NCBI RefSeq assembly: GCF_947539375.1
Contig: NZ_OX443569.1
Coordinates: 1,178,001-1,242,000 of the forward strand
Direction: 5' to 3'
DNA: 64,000 bases
Source of the DNA: Lactobacillus isalae
GTDB taxonomy: Bacteria > Bacillota > Bacilli > Lactobacillales > Lactobacillaceae
Shown: piece by piece, positions 37,068-45,627 of the stretch
Layout of the letters: each line of letters begins with the position of its first letter
How positions within the stretch are numbered: the first letter of the stretch is position 1
The notes under the pieces: model-generated
Databases searched by the model: none
What the model saw: only the letters and a program-made list of their open reading frames with translations
What the model was told of the DNA's origin: nothing
Position numbers and translations under genes: made by a program

Positions 37068-37275
37068 AACAAAAAAAGCCCCGTCCCAAAAGGGACGAAG
37101 CTTCGCGGTACCACCCTAGTTTGAACTAGCACAAATAAAGTGCGTGTTCACACTCTTTTCATATAACGGTGAAATACCGGAATTGATTAGATTCTGCTCC
37201 TAAGATGAAATTCATGCTTCTACCTTAAGTTCCTTCCACCAACGAAACTCTCTCTAAAAAGATATCCACATTACT
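37068..37275 (-). promoter_or_regulatory. T-box riboswitch of pheST
   Basis: On the minus strand the core T-box AGGGTGGTACCGCG (plus 37104-37118) precedes a terminator (stem CGTCCC/GGGACG, loop AAAA, 37082-37097; T-run 37071-37077). Upstream lies a long structured stem I with a candidate Phe specifier TTC (plus 37207-37209). Uncharged tRNA-Phe binding would favour the antiterminator and switch on pheST. The T-box motif is certain, the specifier position is tentative. Confidence 0.93.
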
Positions 37276-37341
37276 AATCTTAATCATCGCATTTAAGTAT
37301 AATAGTATCTTAAAACTTTTTACTTAACTTTGCAATTATCT

Positions 37342-37698
37342 TTAGGCCCATTTATCAGCCCAATTATGGACTTGCTCAAACACAGGCTGCAAATCAGCAC
37401 CCTTTTGAGTCAAAGTATAACTAATAATTCCGCTCTTCTCGTCTACAGTACGGTTAACGATTCCGTCTTTTTCAAGTTCTTTTAATCGTTCAACCAAAAC
37501 ACGATCAGAGCACTTACTAATGCAACGAGCTAAATCTTTAAAGCGCATTGCATTAGTATCACATAAAGAACTAATAATTAACCCATTCCATTTTTTACCA
37601 ATAATTCCAAAAGCATCAATAAAATGCGAACACAGTGAGTAATCTTCTGGATCCGGACAGTCAGTCATTTTAGTTTTGCTTTCAATTTCTTGGGACAT
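37342..37698 (-). CDS. HxlR family transcriptional regulator
   Basis: Winged-helix regulator. The core GKKWNGLIISSLCDTNAMRFKDLARCISKCSDRVLVERLKELEKDGIVNR is typical of HxlR, with YTLTQKGADLQPVF at the C-terminus. Several cysteines occur (TDCPDPEDYSLCSH and ISKCSDR), so redox sensing of the HypR type is possible, as inference. I use ATG 37696-37698, since AGGAGG sits 7 bases before it; the longer frame to 37737 lacks this. About 118 residues. A perfect palindrome in the promoter suggests autoregulation. Confidence 0.9.
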   Translation of the reverse strand: MSQEIESKTKMTDCPDPEDYSLCSHFIDAFGIIGKKWNGLIISSLCDTNAMRFKDLARCISKCSDRVLVERLKELEKDGIVNRTVDEKSGIISYTLTQKGADLQPVFEQVHNWADKWA

Positions 37699-37752
37699 AT
37701 ATATTCCTCCTAAAAAATTAAAATATTTTTCGATCATCTATACTAAAATTAT

Positions 37753-37764
37753 AGTGATATCACT
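37753..37764 (-). promoter_or_regulatory. Candidate operator palindrome in the HxlR gene promoter
   Basis: AGTGATATCACT, a perfect 12-bp palindrome flanked by TACTAA on both sides (37741-37746, 37765-37770). On the minus strand it sits just before a TATAAT -10 box (37748-37753 region), so a bound dimer would block the promoter. Confidence 0.55.
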
Positions 37765-37785
37765 TACTAAAAACAAGCTGTAAGC

Positions 37786-38547
37786 TTATGAAAAATGATA
37801 AATCATAATTCCTGCTGCTACTGCTGCATTCAATGATTCTGCTTTTCCCTTTATTGGAATATAAATTTTCTTGTCTGCCGTCTCAATTATCTCTTTGCTT
37901 GCTCCATGTGCTTCATTTCCAATTACCAATGCTAATTGCGGAACAGGAATGCAGTTATTTAAAGATTTTGCAGTCTTATCTAAAATACTTACATAAACTG
38001 GAATGCCATTTTCTTTAAAGCTACTAATTGCTTCTAAGATTGGATTTTGAATAATTTGAACATGGAATTGACTACCTTGCATACTGCGTTGAACTTTTGG
38101 ATTATAAAGATCAACGCTTTCTTCAGACAAAACAACACCATCAAATCCAGCGGCATCTGCAGTTCGAATAATAGTTCCAACATTTCCTGGATCCGTTAAA
38201 TTATCTAAAACAACCCATTTTCCATATTCAAAACTAAATGACTTGGGTTGGTTAATAGGTAAAACCATGAAAATATCTTGACTATTTTTAGTACTACTTA
38301 AATGTTCTGCAATTGCATCAGTAATTTGAATTACCTTATCATCTTTTAATTTATAGTTAGTTGTGAGCTTTTCTAAGGCTTCTGCTGTACCTAAAACATA
38401 AAGATAATTTTCGTGATTCTTTAAAGCTTCTTCGACTAAATGAAAACCTTCAATTAAGTACGTTTGTGTCTTTTTACGATACTTTTTTTGTTCAAGCTTT
38501 CTAAGGCTTTTAATTGTGGGATTATTTACTGAGTTAATTTCTATCAT
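37786..38547 (-). CDS. TrmH (SpoU) family RNA 2'-O-methyltransferase
   Basis: Methylates ribose of rRNA or tRNA. SPOUT knot motifs: EGFHLVEEAL at the substrate-binding N-terminal domain, DNLTDPGNVGTIIRTADAAGFDGVVL, LALVIGNEAHGAS and IPIKGKAESLNAAVAAGIMIY. 253 residues. ATG at 38545-38547. Neighbouring pheST suggests the usual pheS-linked 23S rRNA methyltransferase of Firmicutes (YsgA-like). The target base is not known. Confidence 0.92.
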   Translation of the reverse strand: MIEINSVNNPTIKSLRKLEQKKYRKKTQTYLIEGFHLVEEALKNHENYLYVLGTAEALEKLTTNYKLKDDKVIQITDAIAEHLSSTKNSQDIFMVLPINQPKSFSFEYGKWVVLDNLTDPGNVGTIIRTADAAGFDGVVLSEESVDLYNPKVQRSMQGSQFHVQIIQNPILEAISSFKENGIPVYVSILDKTAKSLNNCIPVPQLALVIGNEAHGASKEIIETADKKIYIPIKGKAESLNAAVAAGIMIYHFS

Positions 38548-38596
38548 AAATTTCTACTTCCTTCTAATCTAATATTTTAAATTACCTGGCTCAAAA

Positions 38597-38608
38597 TTAA
38601 CATGTTAA
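38597..38608. promoter_or_regulatory. Perfect 12-bp palindrome between the methyltransferase gene and acyP
   Basis: TTAACATGTTAA in the divergent intergenic region. It lies upstream of a TAGAAT-like -10 of acyP. Could be an operator; may also be chance in AT-rich sequence. Confidence 0.3.
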
Positions 38609-38644
38609 AATTTAAGTTAGAATATACAGAAAAGAGTGATACCA

Positions 38645-38920
38645 ATGAAAACCGTCACAATGAGAGTTACAGGTCTTGTTCAAGGCGTTGGATTTAGATG
38701 GACCACACAAATGGTTGCTCAACAATTAGGAATTACCGGAACTGTTAAAAATAATCCTGATGGTTCTGTTTCAATTGTAGCTCAAGGAGAAGAACTTCCC
38801 TTAGAACATTTTATAAAAAAAATAAAGGCTTCTCCTTCAGTAGCTGGACATGTCGACCATGTGGATTTAGAGACGGTTCCTAACGCAGAAAAATTTACTC
38901 GCTTTAGCGTGGTTTATTGA
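38645..38920 (+). CDS. acyP: Acylphosphatase
   Basis: Small enzyme that hydrolyses carboxyl-phosphate bonds. The signature GLVQGVGFRW carries the phosphate-binding Arg and the catalytic Asn is in GTVKNNPDGSV. About 91 residues. I use ATG 38645 (AGAGTGAT upstream); a GTG nine bases earlier is in frame but overlaps that site. It lies just before yidC and divergent from the methyltransferase gene, the common lactobacillus order. Confidence 0.96.
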   Translation: MKTVTMRVTGLVQGVGFRWTTQMVAQQLGITGTVKNNPDGSVSIVAQGEELPLEHFIKKIKASPSVAGHVDHVDLETVPNAEKFTRFSVVY

Positions 38921-38983
38921 TACTTTAACTAATAACTAGTAAACTTTATTGCAGTAATAATAAAGTAGGAAAGGTTATAGTTA

Positions 38984-39967
38984 ATGAAATCAAAAACTAA
39001 ATATTTTAGTCTCTTTGCCATGCTAACCGTTCTTGCATTAGTCTTAACTGGATGTGCTAATAATGGTCAAAGTATCTATCAAGCACCTACTAGTGGACCT
39101 TATGCTTGGATTTTTAGTTTGTTTGGCAAGCCAATTCAAAATATCATGTTAGCCGTTGAACACCAAATTGGAGGTTCAAACGGAGCAGGTTGGGCAATTA
39201 TTATTATTACCTTTGTTGTTCAACTAATCGTTATGCCACTTCGACTAGCATCCCAGCGTAAAATGACTACGCAACAAGAAAAAACTCAAAAACTTCAACC
39301 ACAAATGAAGTTGATTCAAGAAGCACTTAAGAAGCCTGGTCTAACTCAACCACAACAAATGCAAATCAGTCAACTTCAAATGCGAGTTTACAAAGAAAAT
39401 AACATGTCGATGATGGGTGGTATGGGATGTTTACCATTACTTATCCAGCTTCCAATCATGATGGGAATTTATCAAGCAGTAGCCTATTCAAAAGAGCTAG
39501 CTGCTTCAAGTTTCTTCGGTATTTCTCTTGGACAAAGATCCATTATTTTGACCGTTATTGCTACCTTGTTCTATGTAATTCAAGGATATCTTTCAATGAT
39601 CGGCATACCTGAAGAACAAAAGAAAGCAATGCAAATGACTTTAATCTTAAGTCCAGCAATGACTTTCTTCATCAGTATTTCCGCTCCTGGTGCCTTAGCA
39701 CTTTACTTCTTGGTTGGTGGACTTATCGCTATCTTGCAACAATTAATTACTACTTTTGTCATTATGCCAAAGGTTAAAAAGGATGTTGCTGCTGAGTTAA
39801 ATGACCGTCCACTTAAAGTTGTAGTTACGCAAGAAACAATTGACAATATTCTTAATACTACTTCTTCAACTACTACCAATAGTGAAGAAAATAAAGATCT
39901 CCATCAGGATTTACGAGCACGTAATGCAGGAAAGCAAAAACGTCCAAACGACTCTGATAAAAATTAA
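38984..39967 (+). CDS. yidC: Membrane protein insertase YidC (lipoprotein form)
   Basis: Inserts membrane proteins, alone or with SecYEG. A lipoprotein signal peptide ends in LVLTGC (Cys at about residue 24). Five hydrophobic segments follow, with the conserved hydrophilic-groove Arg in MPLRLASQRKM and the helix pair MGGMGCLPLLIQLPIMMGIYQ. The C-terminal tail is basic and polar. 327 residues, typical of Gram-positive YidC. AGGAAAGG precedes the ATG; the gene ends with a strong terminator. Confidence 0.96.
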   Translation: MKSKTKYFSLFAMLTVLALVLTGCANNGQSIYQAPTSGPYAWIFSLFGKPIQNIMLAVEHQIGGSNGAGWAIIIITFVVQLIVMPLRLASQRKMTTQQEKTQKLQPQMKLIQEALKKPGLTQPQQMQISQLQMRVYKENNMSMMGGMGCLPLLIQLPIMMGIYQAVAYSKELAASSFFGISLGQRSIILTVIATLFYVIQGYLSMIGIPEEQKKAMQMTLILSPAMTFFISISAPGALALYFLVGGLIAILQQLITTFVIMPKVKKDVAAELNDRPLKVVVTQETIDNILNTTSSTTTNSEENKDLHQDLRARNAGKQKRPNDSDKN

Positions 39968-39973
39968 TATATT

Positions 39974-40003
39974 AAAAAGGAATCCAATAAGGATTCCTTT
40001 TTT
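39974..40003. terminator. Bidirectional terminator between yidC and the sensor kinase gene
   Basis: Perfect stem AAAAAGGAATCC / GGATTCCTTTTTT, loop AATAA. Confidence 0.92.
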
Positions 40004-40009
40004 GTTGAT

Positions 40010-41548
40010 CTATTTATCTGATTCAGATTTTAGTAGTGGAAATTCTATCATGAATTTACTACCTGATCCAAGTGTTGAACTAACACTAATTTTTCCATGA
40101 TAACTTTCTACCAGTTTTTGAGCAATTGCTAAACCTAAACCATTACCACCTTTTTCACGAGTTCTAGCTTTGTCTACACGGTAAAAACGATTAAAGATCT
40201 TATCTTGTTCGTCTGGAGCAATACCCTCTCCAAAGTCTTGAACAGAAATTTTAACCTTATCCTTTTCAGTAGCAGCATCTACTAAAATTTCTTTTCTATC
40301 GGTCGAATACTTAATAGCATTATCAATCAAGATAATCAGAATCTGCTCTAAGTGGTTACGATAAATTTTAATAATCGTATCTGGCTTCAAATCACTATCA
40401 TCATACGTAATCGTGAAGTCTTTATGAATCATTCTCATATCATTAACGGTACGATTCAGGACCTCATTAACATCTGCTGTTTTATCAGGATATTGTAAAT
40501 CAACCTGTTCTGCTCTAGTTAAATCCAGCATTTCCTGAATCAAGTGCTTCATACGTTTGCTTTCTTGAAGGGATGCTTGAATTGATTCTTCGAGAACTTG
40601 AGGATCATCTTTTCCCCAACGCTCTAATAAGTTCAAATGACCTTCAATTACTGCCACAGGCGTCCGCAATTCATGAGATACATCCCCGACAAATTGCTTT
40701 TGTTGCTGCATGTATGCTTGCATTCGATCTAGCATTTCGTTGAAAGAAGTAGCTAACTCTCCCAATTCATCATTTCGATGAAGATCAGGTACTCTTCGTT
40801 TATCAGTTGGATCTTTATTAATATCGCGAGAAATTTGCGACATTTTCTTAATTGGCTGCACTACACTATTAACTATTAAGTAAGACAAACCAATGAAAAT
40901 TACAATCGCAATAATCGATAAGCCAATCATCCAATGACGAATTGATTTTAAAACTTGGTTTTGCTGATCCATTGAATTATCAACGATCAAATATCCAGTT
41001 AAACGATGTGTTCTTTCAGAAAAAATCTTCTGATAAATCTTCATATGAATTTTGCCACGTGAAGTCTCAACTCTTAAAACGTGGTTTTCAGTTTTACTGA
41101 AGTTTGGCATCCCACCATCAGGAACATTTCCATTACTAAATACTACATCCCCGTCAGGATTATAAATAGTAATGCTAGTATCTCGATTAGATAAAGTCGC
41201 CAAAACGTCATCATTAAAGACATTCCCACCATCATTTGAAGTAATCGGGGCTTGTCCTTCTAAAATACGATTTGTATTAGGAGAAAGCTGCGGAACAACA
41301 TTTGAAATTTGCAAGCTGGTCGGGATCTCGACCAATCTTCTTTGAAAAGTAGTTGCTACACTTTCAGTTAGATTTCTTTCTTGCGAGACAATCTGTTGTT
41401 TAACTAAAGAATAAATTGCAATTGAAAATATAACAAAAGAGACCGTAATTGTCGCTGCAACTAAGCTTACCCACTTAAATGTTAGCGAGGACTTGAGGGT
41501 CTCTTTTGTCGATTTATTTTGCTTCTTCACGTGCTTCATCATTTTCAT
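40010..41548 (-). CDS. Sensor histidine kinase, ArlS-like
   Basis: Two-component membrane sensor. Helix 1 at about 27-50, an extracytoplasmic domain to about 205, helix 2 at about 206-228, HAMP (VQPIKKMSQISRDINK), HisKA with the phosphorylated His292 in FVGDVSHELRTPVAV and a GHKL ATPase with DNAIKYS, DFGEGI and GNGLGLAI boxes. 512 residues. The 5' end overlaps the regulator gene by 35 bases. ATG 41548 is the longest start; internal ATG/GTG codons nearby are alternatives. Similar to ArlS of the Gram-positive ArlRS system by architecture. Confidence 0.93.
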   Translation of the reverse strand: MKMMKHVKKQNKSTKETLKSSLTFKWVSLVAATITVSFVIFSIAIYSLVKQQIVSQERNLTESVATTFQRRLVEIPTSLQISNVVPQLSPNTNRILEGQAPITSNDGGNVFNDDVLATLSNRDTSITIYNPDGDVVFSNGNVPDGGMPNFSKTENHVLRVETSRGKIHMKIYQKIFSERTHRLTGYLIVDNSMDQQNQVLKSIRHWMIGLSIIAIVIFIGLSYLIVNSVVQPIKKMSQISRDINKDPTDKRRVPDLHRNDELGELATSFNEMLDRMQAYMQQQKQFVGDVSHELRTPVAVIEGHLNLLERWGKDDPQVLEESIQASLQESKRMKHLIQEMLDLTRAEQVDLQYPDKTADVNEVLNRTVNDMRMIHKDFTITYDDSDLKPDTIIKIYRNHLEQILIILIDNAIKYSTDRKEILVDAATEKDKVKISVQDFGEGIAPDEQDKIFNRFYRVDKARTREKGGNGLGLAIAQKLVESYHGKISVSSTLGSGSKFMIEFPLLKSESDK

Positions 41549-42242
41549 CAGTTCTTACCATATAACCGGTACCACGAACAGTCTTGATGTATGATGGACG
41601 GCCCGGTACATCAATCTTATTACGTAAATAACGTACATAGACTTCGACAACATTAGTTTCAATCTTAGACTCAGGTCCCCAAATTTTGTTTAAAAGCTGC
41701 TCTCTCGTAACAACATTATTCTTATTCTCAATTAATGTCATCAATAGGTTATATTCACGCTTAGTTAAGTCAACTGTACTATCTCCGCGGTGAACGATTC
41801 GGTTAGCTGTTTCAATAGTTAAATCATTAAAGTGAACAACTTTTTGCACACCCATCGTATCGCCCATAGCTCTCTTTTCGATTTGTACTCTTCTTAAAAC
41901 AGCACGTAAGCGAGCCAATAGTTCTTCGATTGCAAAAGGCTTAACAATATAGTCATCAGCACCATGATCCAAGCCAGAAACACGATCAATTACTGAATCT
42001 CTTGCAGTCATCATAATAATCGGAGTAGTTTTTTCCTGGCGAACGCGACGAGCAATTTCTAATCCGTTAAGATCTGGCAACATTAAATCTAGCAAGATTG
42101 CGTCAAAATCTTCGTTTAAAGCTAAATCCAATCCTTTCCGGCCGTTCCCTTCAACTTGAGTTTCATACTTTTCATGTCTTAATTCTAGTTCTACAAAACG
42201 GGCAAGATTTTTTTCATCTTCAATAATCAGAATTTTACTCAT
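41514..42242 (-). CDS. Response regulator, OmpR family, ArlR-like
   Basis: Receiver with phosphoacceptor Asp52 in LLDLMLPD, followed by MMTARDS and the Lys in DDYIVKPFAIEEL. A winged-helix DNA-binding domain follows (LTKREYNLLMTLIENKNNVVTREQLL ... YVRYLRNKI). I start at ATG 42240-42242, with GGAG 8 bases before; the in-frame start 12 bases upstream lies on that ribosome site. 242 residues. It is the first gene of the pair, behind a strong promoter. Confidence 0.95.
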   Translation of the reverse strand: MSKILIIEDEKNLARFVELELRHEKYETQVEGNGRKGLDLALNEDFDAILLDLMLPDLNGLEIARRVRQEKTTPIIMMTARDSVIDRVSGLDHGADDYIVKPFAIEELLARLRAVLRRVQIEKRAMGDTMGVQKVVHFNDLTIETANRIVHRGDSTVDLTKREYNLLMTLIENKNNVVTREQLLNKIWGPESKIETNVVEVYVRYLRNKIDVPGRPSYIKTVRGTGYMVRTDENDEAREEAK

Positions 42243-42292
42243 TATTTTCTCCACTACTATTTAATCTGGTTAAAAATTTTATTAATAAATTA

Positions 42293-42321
42293 ATATTAAA
42301 TTTAAAGATACATTAATGCAA
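42293..42321 (-). promoter_or_regulatory. Promoter of the ArlRS-like genes
   Basis: -35 TTGCAT (42316-42321), 17-base spacer, -10 TAATAT (42293-42298), about 50 bases before the start codon. Confidence 0.65.
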
Positions 42322-42328
42322 GGGTTTA

Positions 42329-42874
42329 TTACTTGTTTTTTTCATCATTAAACAAATCCTTAAGCTTAGCAAAAGCTGGATTTTCTTTATTAGATTGCTC
42401 CTCTTGGTAAGCTTCTTGAGAAACAACTTTCCATCCTTCTCCTTCAGGAAAGTCTCCCTCTGCTTCTTCTTCAGGAGTTAAAATCACTGATGGCAAACTT
42501 AAAAGCAAATTATCTTCGACAGCCTTTTGAAGATCAATTGTATCATCTTTAACAGTTACAATTGTATCTTCTTCATCGAGCTGCTCTTGTGTTGGTTCTA
42601 CTTCACTATAGTTCTCAGTAAAATTGAACTTTTGATGCAATTTTACTGGCTTTAAGCTACGAGTAGATGGAGCAATTACATCTGCTTCAACCGTGAAGTT
42701 ACCAGTCACAAAAGGTTCATCGTAGAAGAAATCACCACTAACGTACACATTTTTAGCATCTTCAAGTAGTTCCTTACTTCTATCAAAAAATTCTTTACTT
42801 AATTCTACATCCTCATCAACATGTGTTAAGGGATTACGACTATTTTTAATTTGCGAATATGAAAAATTTAACAT
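42329..42874 (-). CDS. yceD: YceD (DUF177) family protein
   Basis: DUF177/YceD proteins are usually found next to ribosomal protein L32 (rpmF), and have been linked to rRNA processing. The N-terminal [25 protein letters not shown] and the SLPSVILTPEEEAEGD segment fit the family. Very acidic C-terminus. 181 residues. ATG overlaps the tmcAL stop by one base. No rpmF follows; the response regulator promoter does. Confidence 0.88.
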   Translation of the reverse strand: MLNFSYSQIKNSRNPLTHVDEDVELSKEFFDRSKELLEDAKNVYVSGDFFYDEPFVTGNFTVEADVIAPSTRSLKPVKLHQKFNFTENYSEVEPTQEQLDEEDTIVTVKDDTIDLQKAVEDNLLLSLPSVILTPEEEAEGDFPEGEGWKVVSQEAYQEEQSNKENPAFAKLKDLFNDEKNK

Positions 42875-44031
42875 TATTTTACCTCGATTGGTCTGCGACC
42901 AAAGTTTTGATCTTCCCCCATAATTTGTTCAAAAAGTCGATCTACTCTCACCTGCAAGCCCAATGTTCCACTTGCTGCATTTTTCTTATCAACCTTTGAA
43001 ATAATTGGGAGTTCAACATCTTTCCGAATTTTCTTAAGATAATTTCTTCCACGTCCGTTATAGCCAAGAAGAAGTGTTGAAACATCCTGATAAGAATCTT
43101 CAATCTCCTTCTCTGTTACATTTAAAAGAGTATAGAGACAAAGTCTTCTTAAACGAGCATACGTATAACGTTTAGACTTAATTTGACGTAAAAATGAAGT
43201 AAAATCTTCCGCAGTATGAATCTCTTCCTTCATCTTGTACTCAAGACCCTCACTCATTTGATAAATCGATTGTAATTCCTCTAAACTAGCACTCTCAATT
43301 CGATACTTTAAAAAGTTAAACAAAAGATTCCAGTTTGGATAGACTTTTTGTTTCTCTAAAGCTGCTAGTTCACCTTTAGGAAGATACTTTTTCAACTCAC
43401 TTAAGTCATTTGGATGATGTAAACAATAGTTTCTAATTGCTGTAGCCGAAGAAATAATCTTATCCTGCAAAAGAGGATCATCATGCCCGCTACCTAATCT
43501 TGTTACTGGATGCAAACGAAGCGGATTTTCAAGTTGTTCGCTTGCTACTGCATAAGCAACAGCCAGCATCATATTAGGTTGATTTACTTCATGACCTACT
43601 TCTCTAGCAACCATTTCATTATATTGAGTCGCATAGGTTTGAGTATAATCTCTAAAATCCATTCGATTTTTGGGAATTTGGTTTATTTTTTGTCCTAAAT
43701 AAGAAAAATTTAAATTAGCATCCTCTACACCAAAAAATAATTCAGATACTCCCAAATCACTTAGCATCTTAATGCTACCATTAGCAAAAATATCAGCTGG
43801 CTGCACAGCAAAGGAAAATGGCAATTCAAATACTAAATCAGCTCCAGAATTTAAAGCAGCTTTAGCTCTTTGCCACTTATCCATAATTGCCATTTGTCCA
43901 CGTTGAACATAATTGCCTGACATTACAACAATAATTGGATCATTTTCAGCAACTAAACGAGCTTGATTTAACAAAAATTCATGTCCACTATGAAAAGGAT
44001 TATATTCAGCTACAATGCCAATTACACTCAT
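42874..44031 (-). CDS. tmcAL: tRNA(Met) cytidine acetate ligase TmcAL
   Basis: Acetylates C34 of elongator tRNA(Met) using acetate and ATP (the YlbM family). Nucleotidyltransferase core with [15 protein letters not shown] (HxGH), [22 protein letters not shown] and the tRNA-binding [13 protein letters not shown]. 385 residues. It follows rsfS by 9 bases and overlaps yceD by one base. AAGGTAAA lies before the ATG. Confidence 0.95.
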   Translation of the reverse strand: MSVIGIVAEYNPFHSGHEFLLNQARLVAENDPIIVVMSGNYVQRGQMAIMDKWQRAKAALNSGADLVFELPFSFAVQPADIFANGSIKMLSDLGVSELFFGVEDANLNFSYLGQKINQIPKNRMDFRDYTQTYATQYNEMVAREVGHEVNQPNMMLAVAYAVASEQLENPLRLHPVTRLGSGHDDPLLQDKIISSATAIRNYCLHHPNDLSELKKYLPKGELAALEKQKVYPNWNLLFNFLKYRIESASLEELQSIYQMSEGLEYKMKEEIHTAEDFTSFLRQIKSKRYTYARLRRLCLYTLLNVTEKEIEDSYQDVSTLLLGYNGRGRNYLKKIRKDVELPIISKVDKKNAASGTLGLQVRVDRLFEQIMGEDQNFGRRPIEVK

Positions 44032-44040
44032 ACTTTTACC

Positions 44041-44388
44041 TTAGTCTAAGTTTAATTCTAGCTTTTTACCGTTACTCCAGAGCTTTTCTAAGCCATAAAA
44101 GTCTCTTGCATCTTCGGTAAAGACATTCACAACTACGTCTCCCATATCTACCAAGAGCCAGTTAGAATCACGAGTTCCTTCAATACGGTAGTCTTCTTTT
44201 CCGTGTTCATGGATTTTATCAATAATGCTGTTAACAATCGCATGAAGTTGACGGTTTGAACCAGCGGTTGTTACAACATAATAATCAGCTAGAATACTGA
44301 TACCTTGCATATCATATGCTTCAGTATCTTCACCATGTCTTTCATCAATAGCTTCTACAGTTAAGTCTAATAATTTCTTACTTTCCAA
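44041..44388 (-). CDS. rsfS: Ribosomal silencing factor RsfS
   Basis: Binds L14 and blocks 30S-50S joining when cells starve. Signature DISxLADYxVxxT is present as ISILADYYVVTTAGS, then NWLLVDMGDVVVNVFTEDARDFYGLEKLW. 115 residues, normal. Follows yqeK by 23 bases and precedes tmcAL by 9. Confidence 0.97.
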   Translation of the reverse strand: MESKKLLDLTVEAIDERHGEDTEAYDMQGISILADYYVVTTAGSNRQLHAIVNSIIDKIHEHGKEDYRIEGTRDSNWLLVDMGDVVVNVFTEDARDFYGLEKLWSNGKKLELNLD

Positions 44389-44411
44389 TTTTTATAATTC
44401 CTTTCAAAAAG

Positions 44412-45008
44412 TTAATCTTTTATAGCCCATTTATTATATGCAGCAAAAGTTTTAGGATAAATTTTCTTTCGATTAGTTATTAAAAAATCAAGTGTATGAG
44501 CTAATTCAAACCCTACTCCATCATCTAAATTAGCAAAAGCTACTTTTCTGGCTTCTTCTACTCCAGGAAAATCACGTCCAGGTTCAATAAAATCAGCCAC
44601 AAAAACAATTTTATCGAGCGTAGTCATTTCAACATCAGCTGTAGTATGCCGTCTAATAGCTGTTAAAATTTCCGGATCTGTTATCTTTAACTCTTTTTCA
44701 ATGAAGTACGCACCAACAATTCCGTGCCAAATAGCTCGATTATAATTAAGTAAATCTGGATCAAAATTTTGTTCCTTGATTACTTCAATAAATCGCTCAG
44801 GTGCTACTTGTTTAGCATAATCATGAATAAAACCTGCTAAAGCTGCCTTATCTGGGTCATAGTTATTTAACTCAGCTAATTTACGACTAGTTTGGCTTAC
44901 ACCAATACAGTGTCTGAATCTTTTCTCATCCATGTTGCCCTTTTCTCTAGCAACAATCTCATCGGAAGTTAACGGGGAATAAGTTTTAACAAAATTAATT
45001 TCAGTCAC
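44412..45008 (-). CDS. yqeK: HD-domain bis(5'-nucleosyl)-tetraphosphatase YqeK
   Basis: Hydrolyses Ap4A to two ADP. HD metal-binding residues: RFRHCIGVSQTSRKLAEL (H), AGFIHDYAKQ (HD), WHGIVGAY, RRHTTADVEMT and the D in KIVFVADFIEPGRD. I start at GTG 45006-45008, which overlaps the nadD stop by 8 bases and has GAGG 8 bases upstream. A TTG 21 bases further up is an alternative. 198 residues. Confidence 0.93.
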   Translation of the reverse strand: MTEINFVKTYSPLTSDEIVAREKGNMDEKRFRHCIGVSQTSRKLAELNNYDPDKAALAGFIHDYAKQVAPERFIEVIKEQNFDPDLLNYNRAIWHGIVGAYFIEKELKITDPEILTAIRRHTTADVEMTTLDKIVFVADFIEPGRDFPGVEEARKVAFANLDDGVGFELAHTLDFLITNRKKIYPKTFAAYNKWAIKD

Positions 45009-45627
45009 GATACAGGCCTCTTGATTCAATGTATAAGCGTACGCTCTCAGGTACTAAGTATCGAATAGAATTACCAGTAGCTACGTTTTGTCTAATTAAT
45101 GAAGATGAAATATCTAAATCGGGCGCATCAACCCAAATCATTGGATATTTAGGATTCTGAGGATAATTTGGTCTTCTAACCCCAACTAGAGTAGATAGAA
45201 GCGCAATCGTTTCTGGCTCACGCCAATTTTCAAAATCATTTACTTCATCGCTCCCCATAATCAAATAATATTGATTACGTGGTGCTCTTTTTTTCAAATA
45301 GCGCAAAGTATCAACTGTATAGGATGTGCCACCTCGCATTATTTCAAAAAGCTTAACATGAAAGTATGGATTGTCATGAGTAGCTAGTTCAAGCATGGCA
45401 CAACGATCTTTGGCGCTAATATTTCCAGCAAGTTGCTTATGTGGTGGCGTATTATTTGGAATAAACCAAATTTCATCTAAATGAAGTTGTTTTCTCACTT
45501 GTTCTGCCATAACTAAGTGCGCCAAATGGACAGGATTAAAAGTTCCTCCCATAATTCCAATTTGTTGTGCAGAACTTGTAGCTGGTTCAAACTTTACTTG
45601 TGGCTTTTCTTTTACAACACACTGCAT
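45001..45627 (-). CDS. nadD: Nicotinate-nucleotide adenylyltransferase
   Basis: NAD synthesis: nicotinate mononucleotide plus ATP gives nicotinate adenine dinucleotide. GTFNPVHLAHLVMAEQV contains the HxxH motif; FIPNNTPPHK, MGSDEVNDFENWREP and the C-terminal SSSLIRQ(N) are typical. 208 residues; the first 20 or so are not conserved in the family, but ATG 45627 has GAGG-type site and overlaps the yqeH stop by one base. Confidence 0.96.
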   Translation of the reverse strand: MQCVVKEKPQVKFEPATSSAQQIGIMGGTFNPVHLAHLVMAEQVRKQLHLDEIWFIPNNTPPHKQLAGNISAKDRCAMLELATHDNPYFHVKLFEIMRGGTSYTVDTLRYLKKRAPRNQYYLIMGSDEVNDFENWREPETIALLSTLVGVRRPNYPQNPKYPMIWVDAPDLDISSSLIRQNVATGNSIRYLVPESVRLYIESRGLYRD

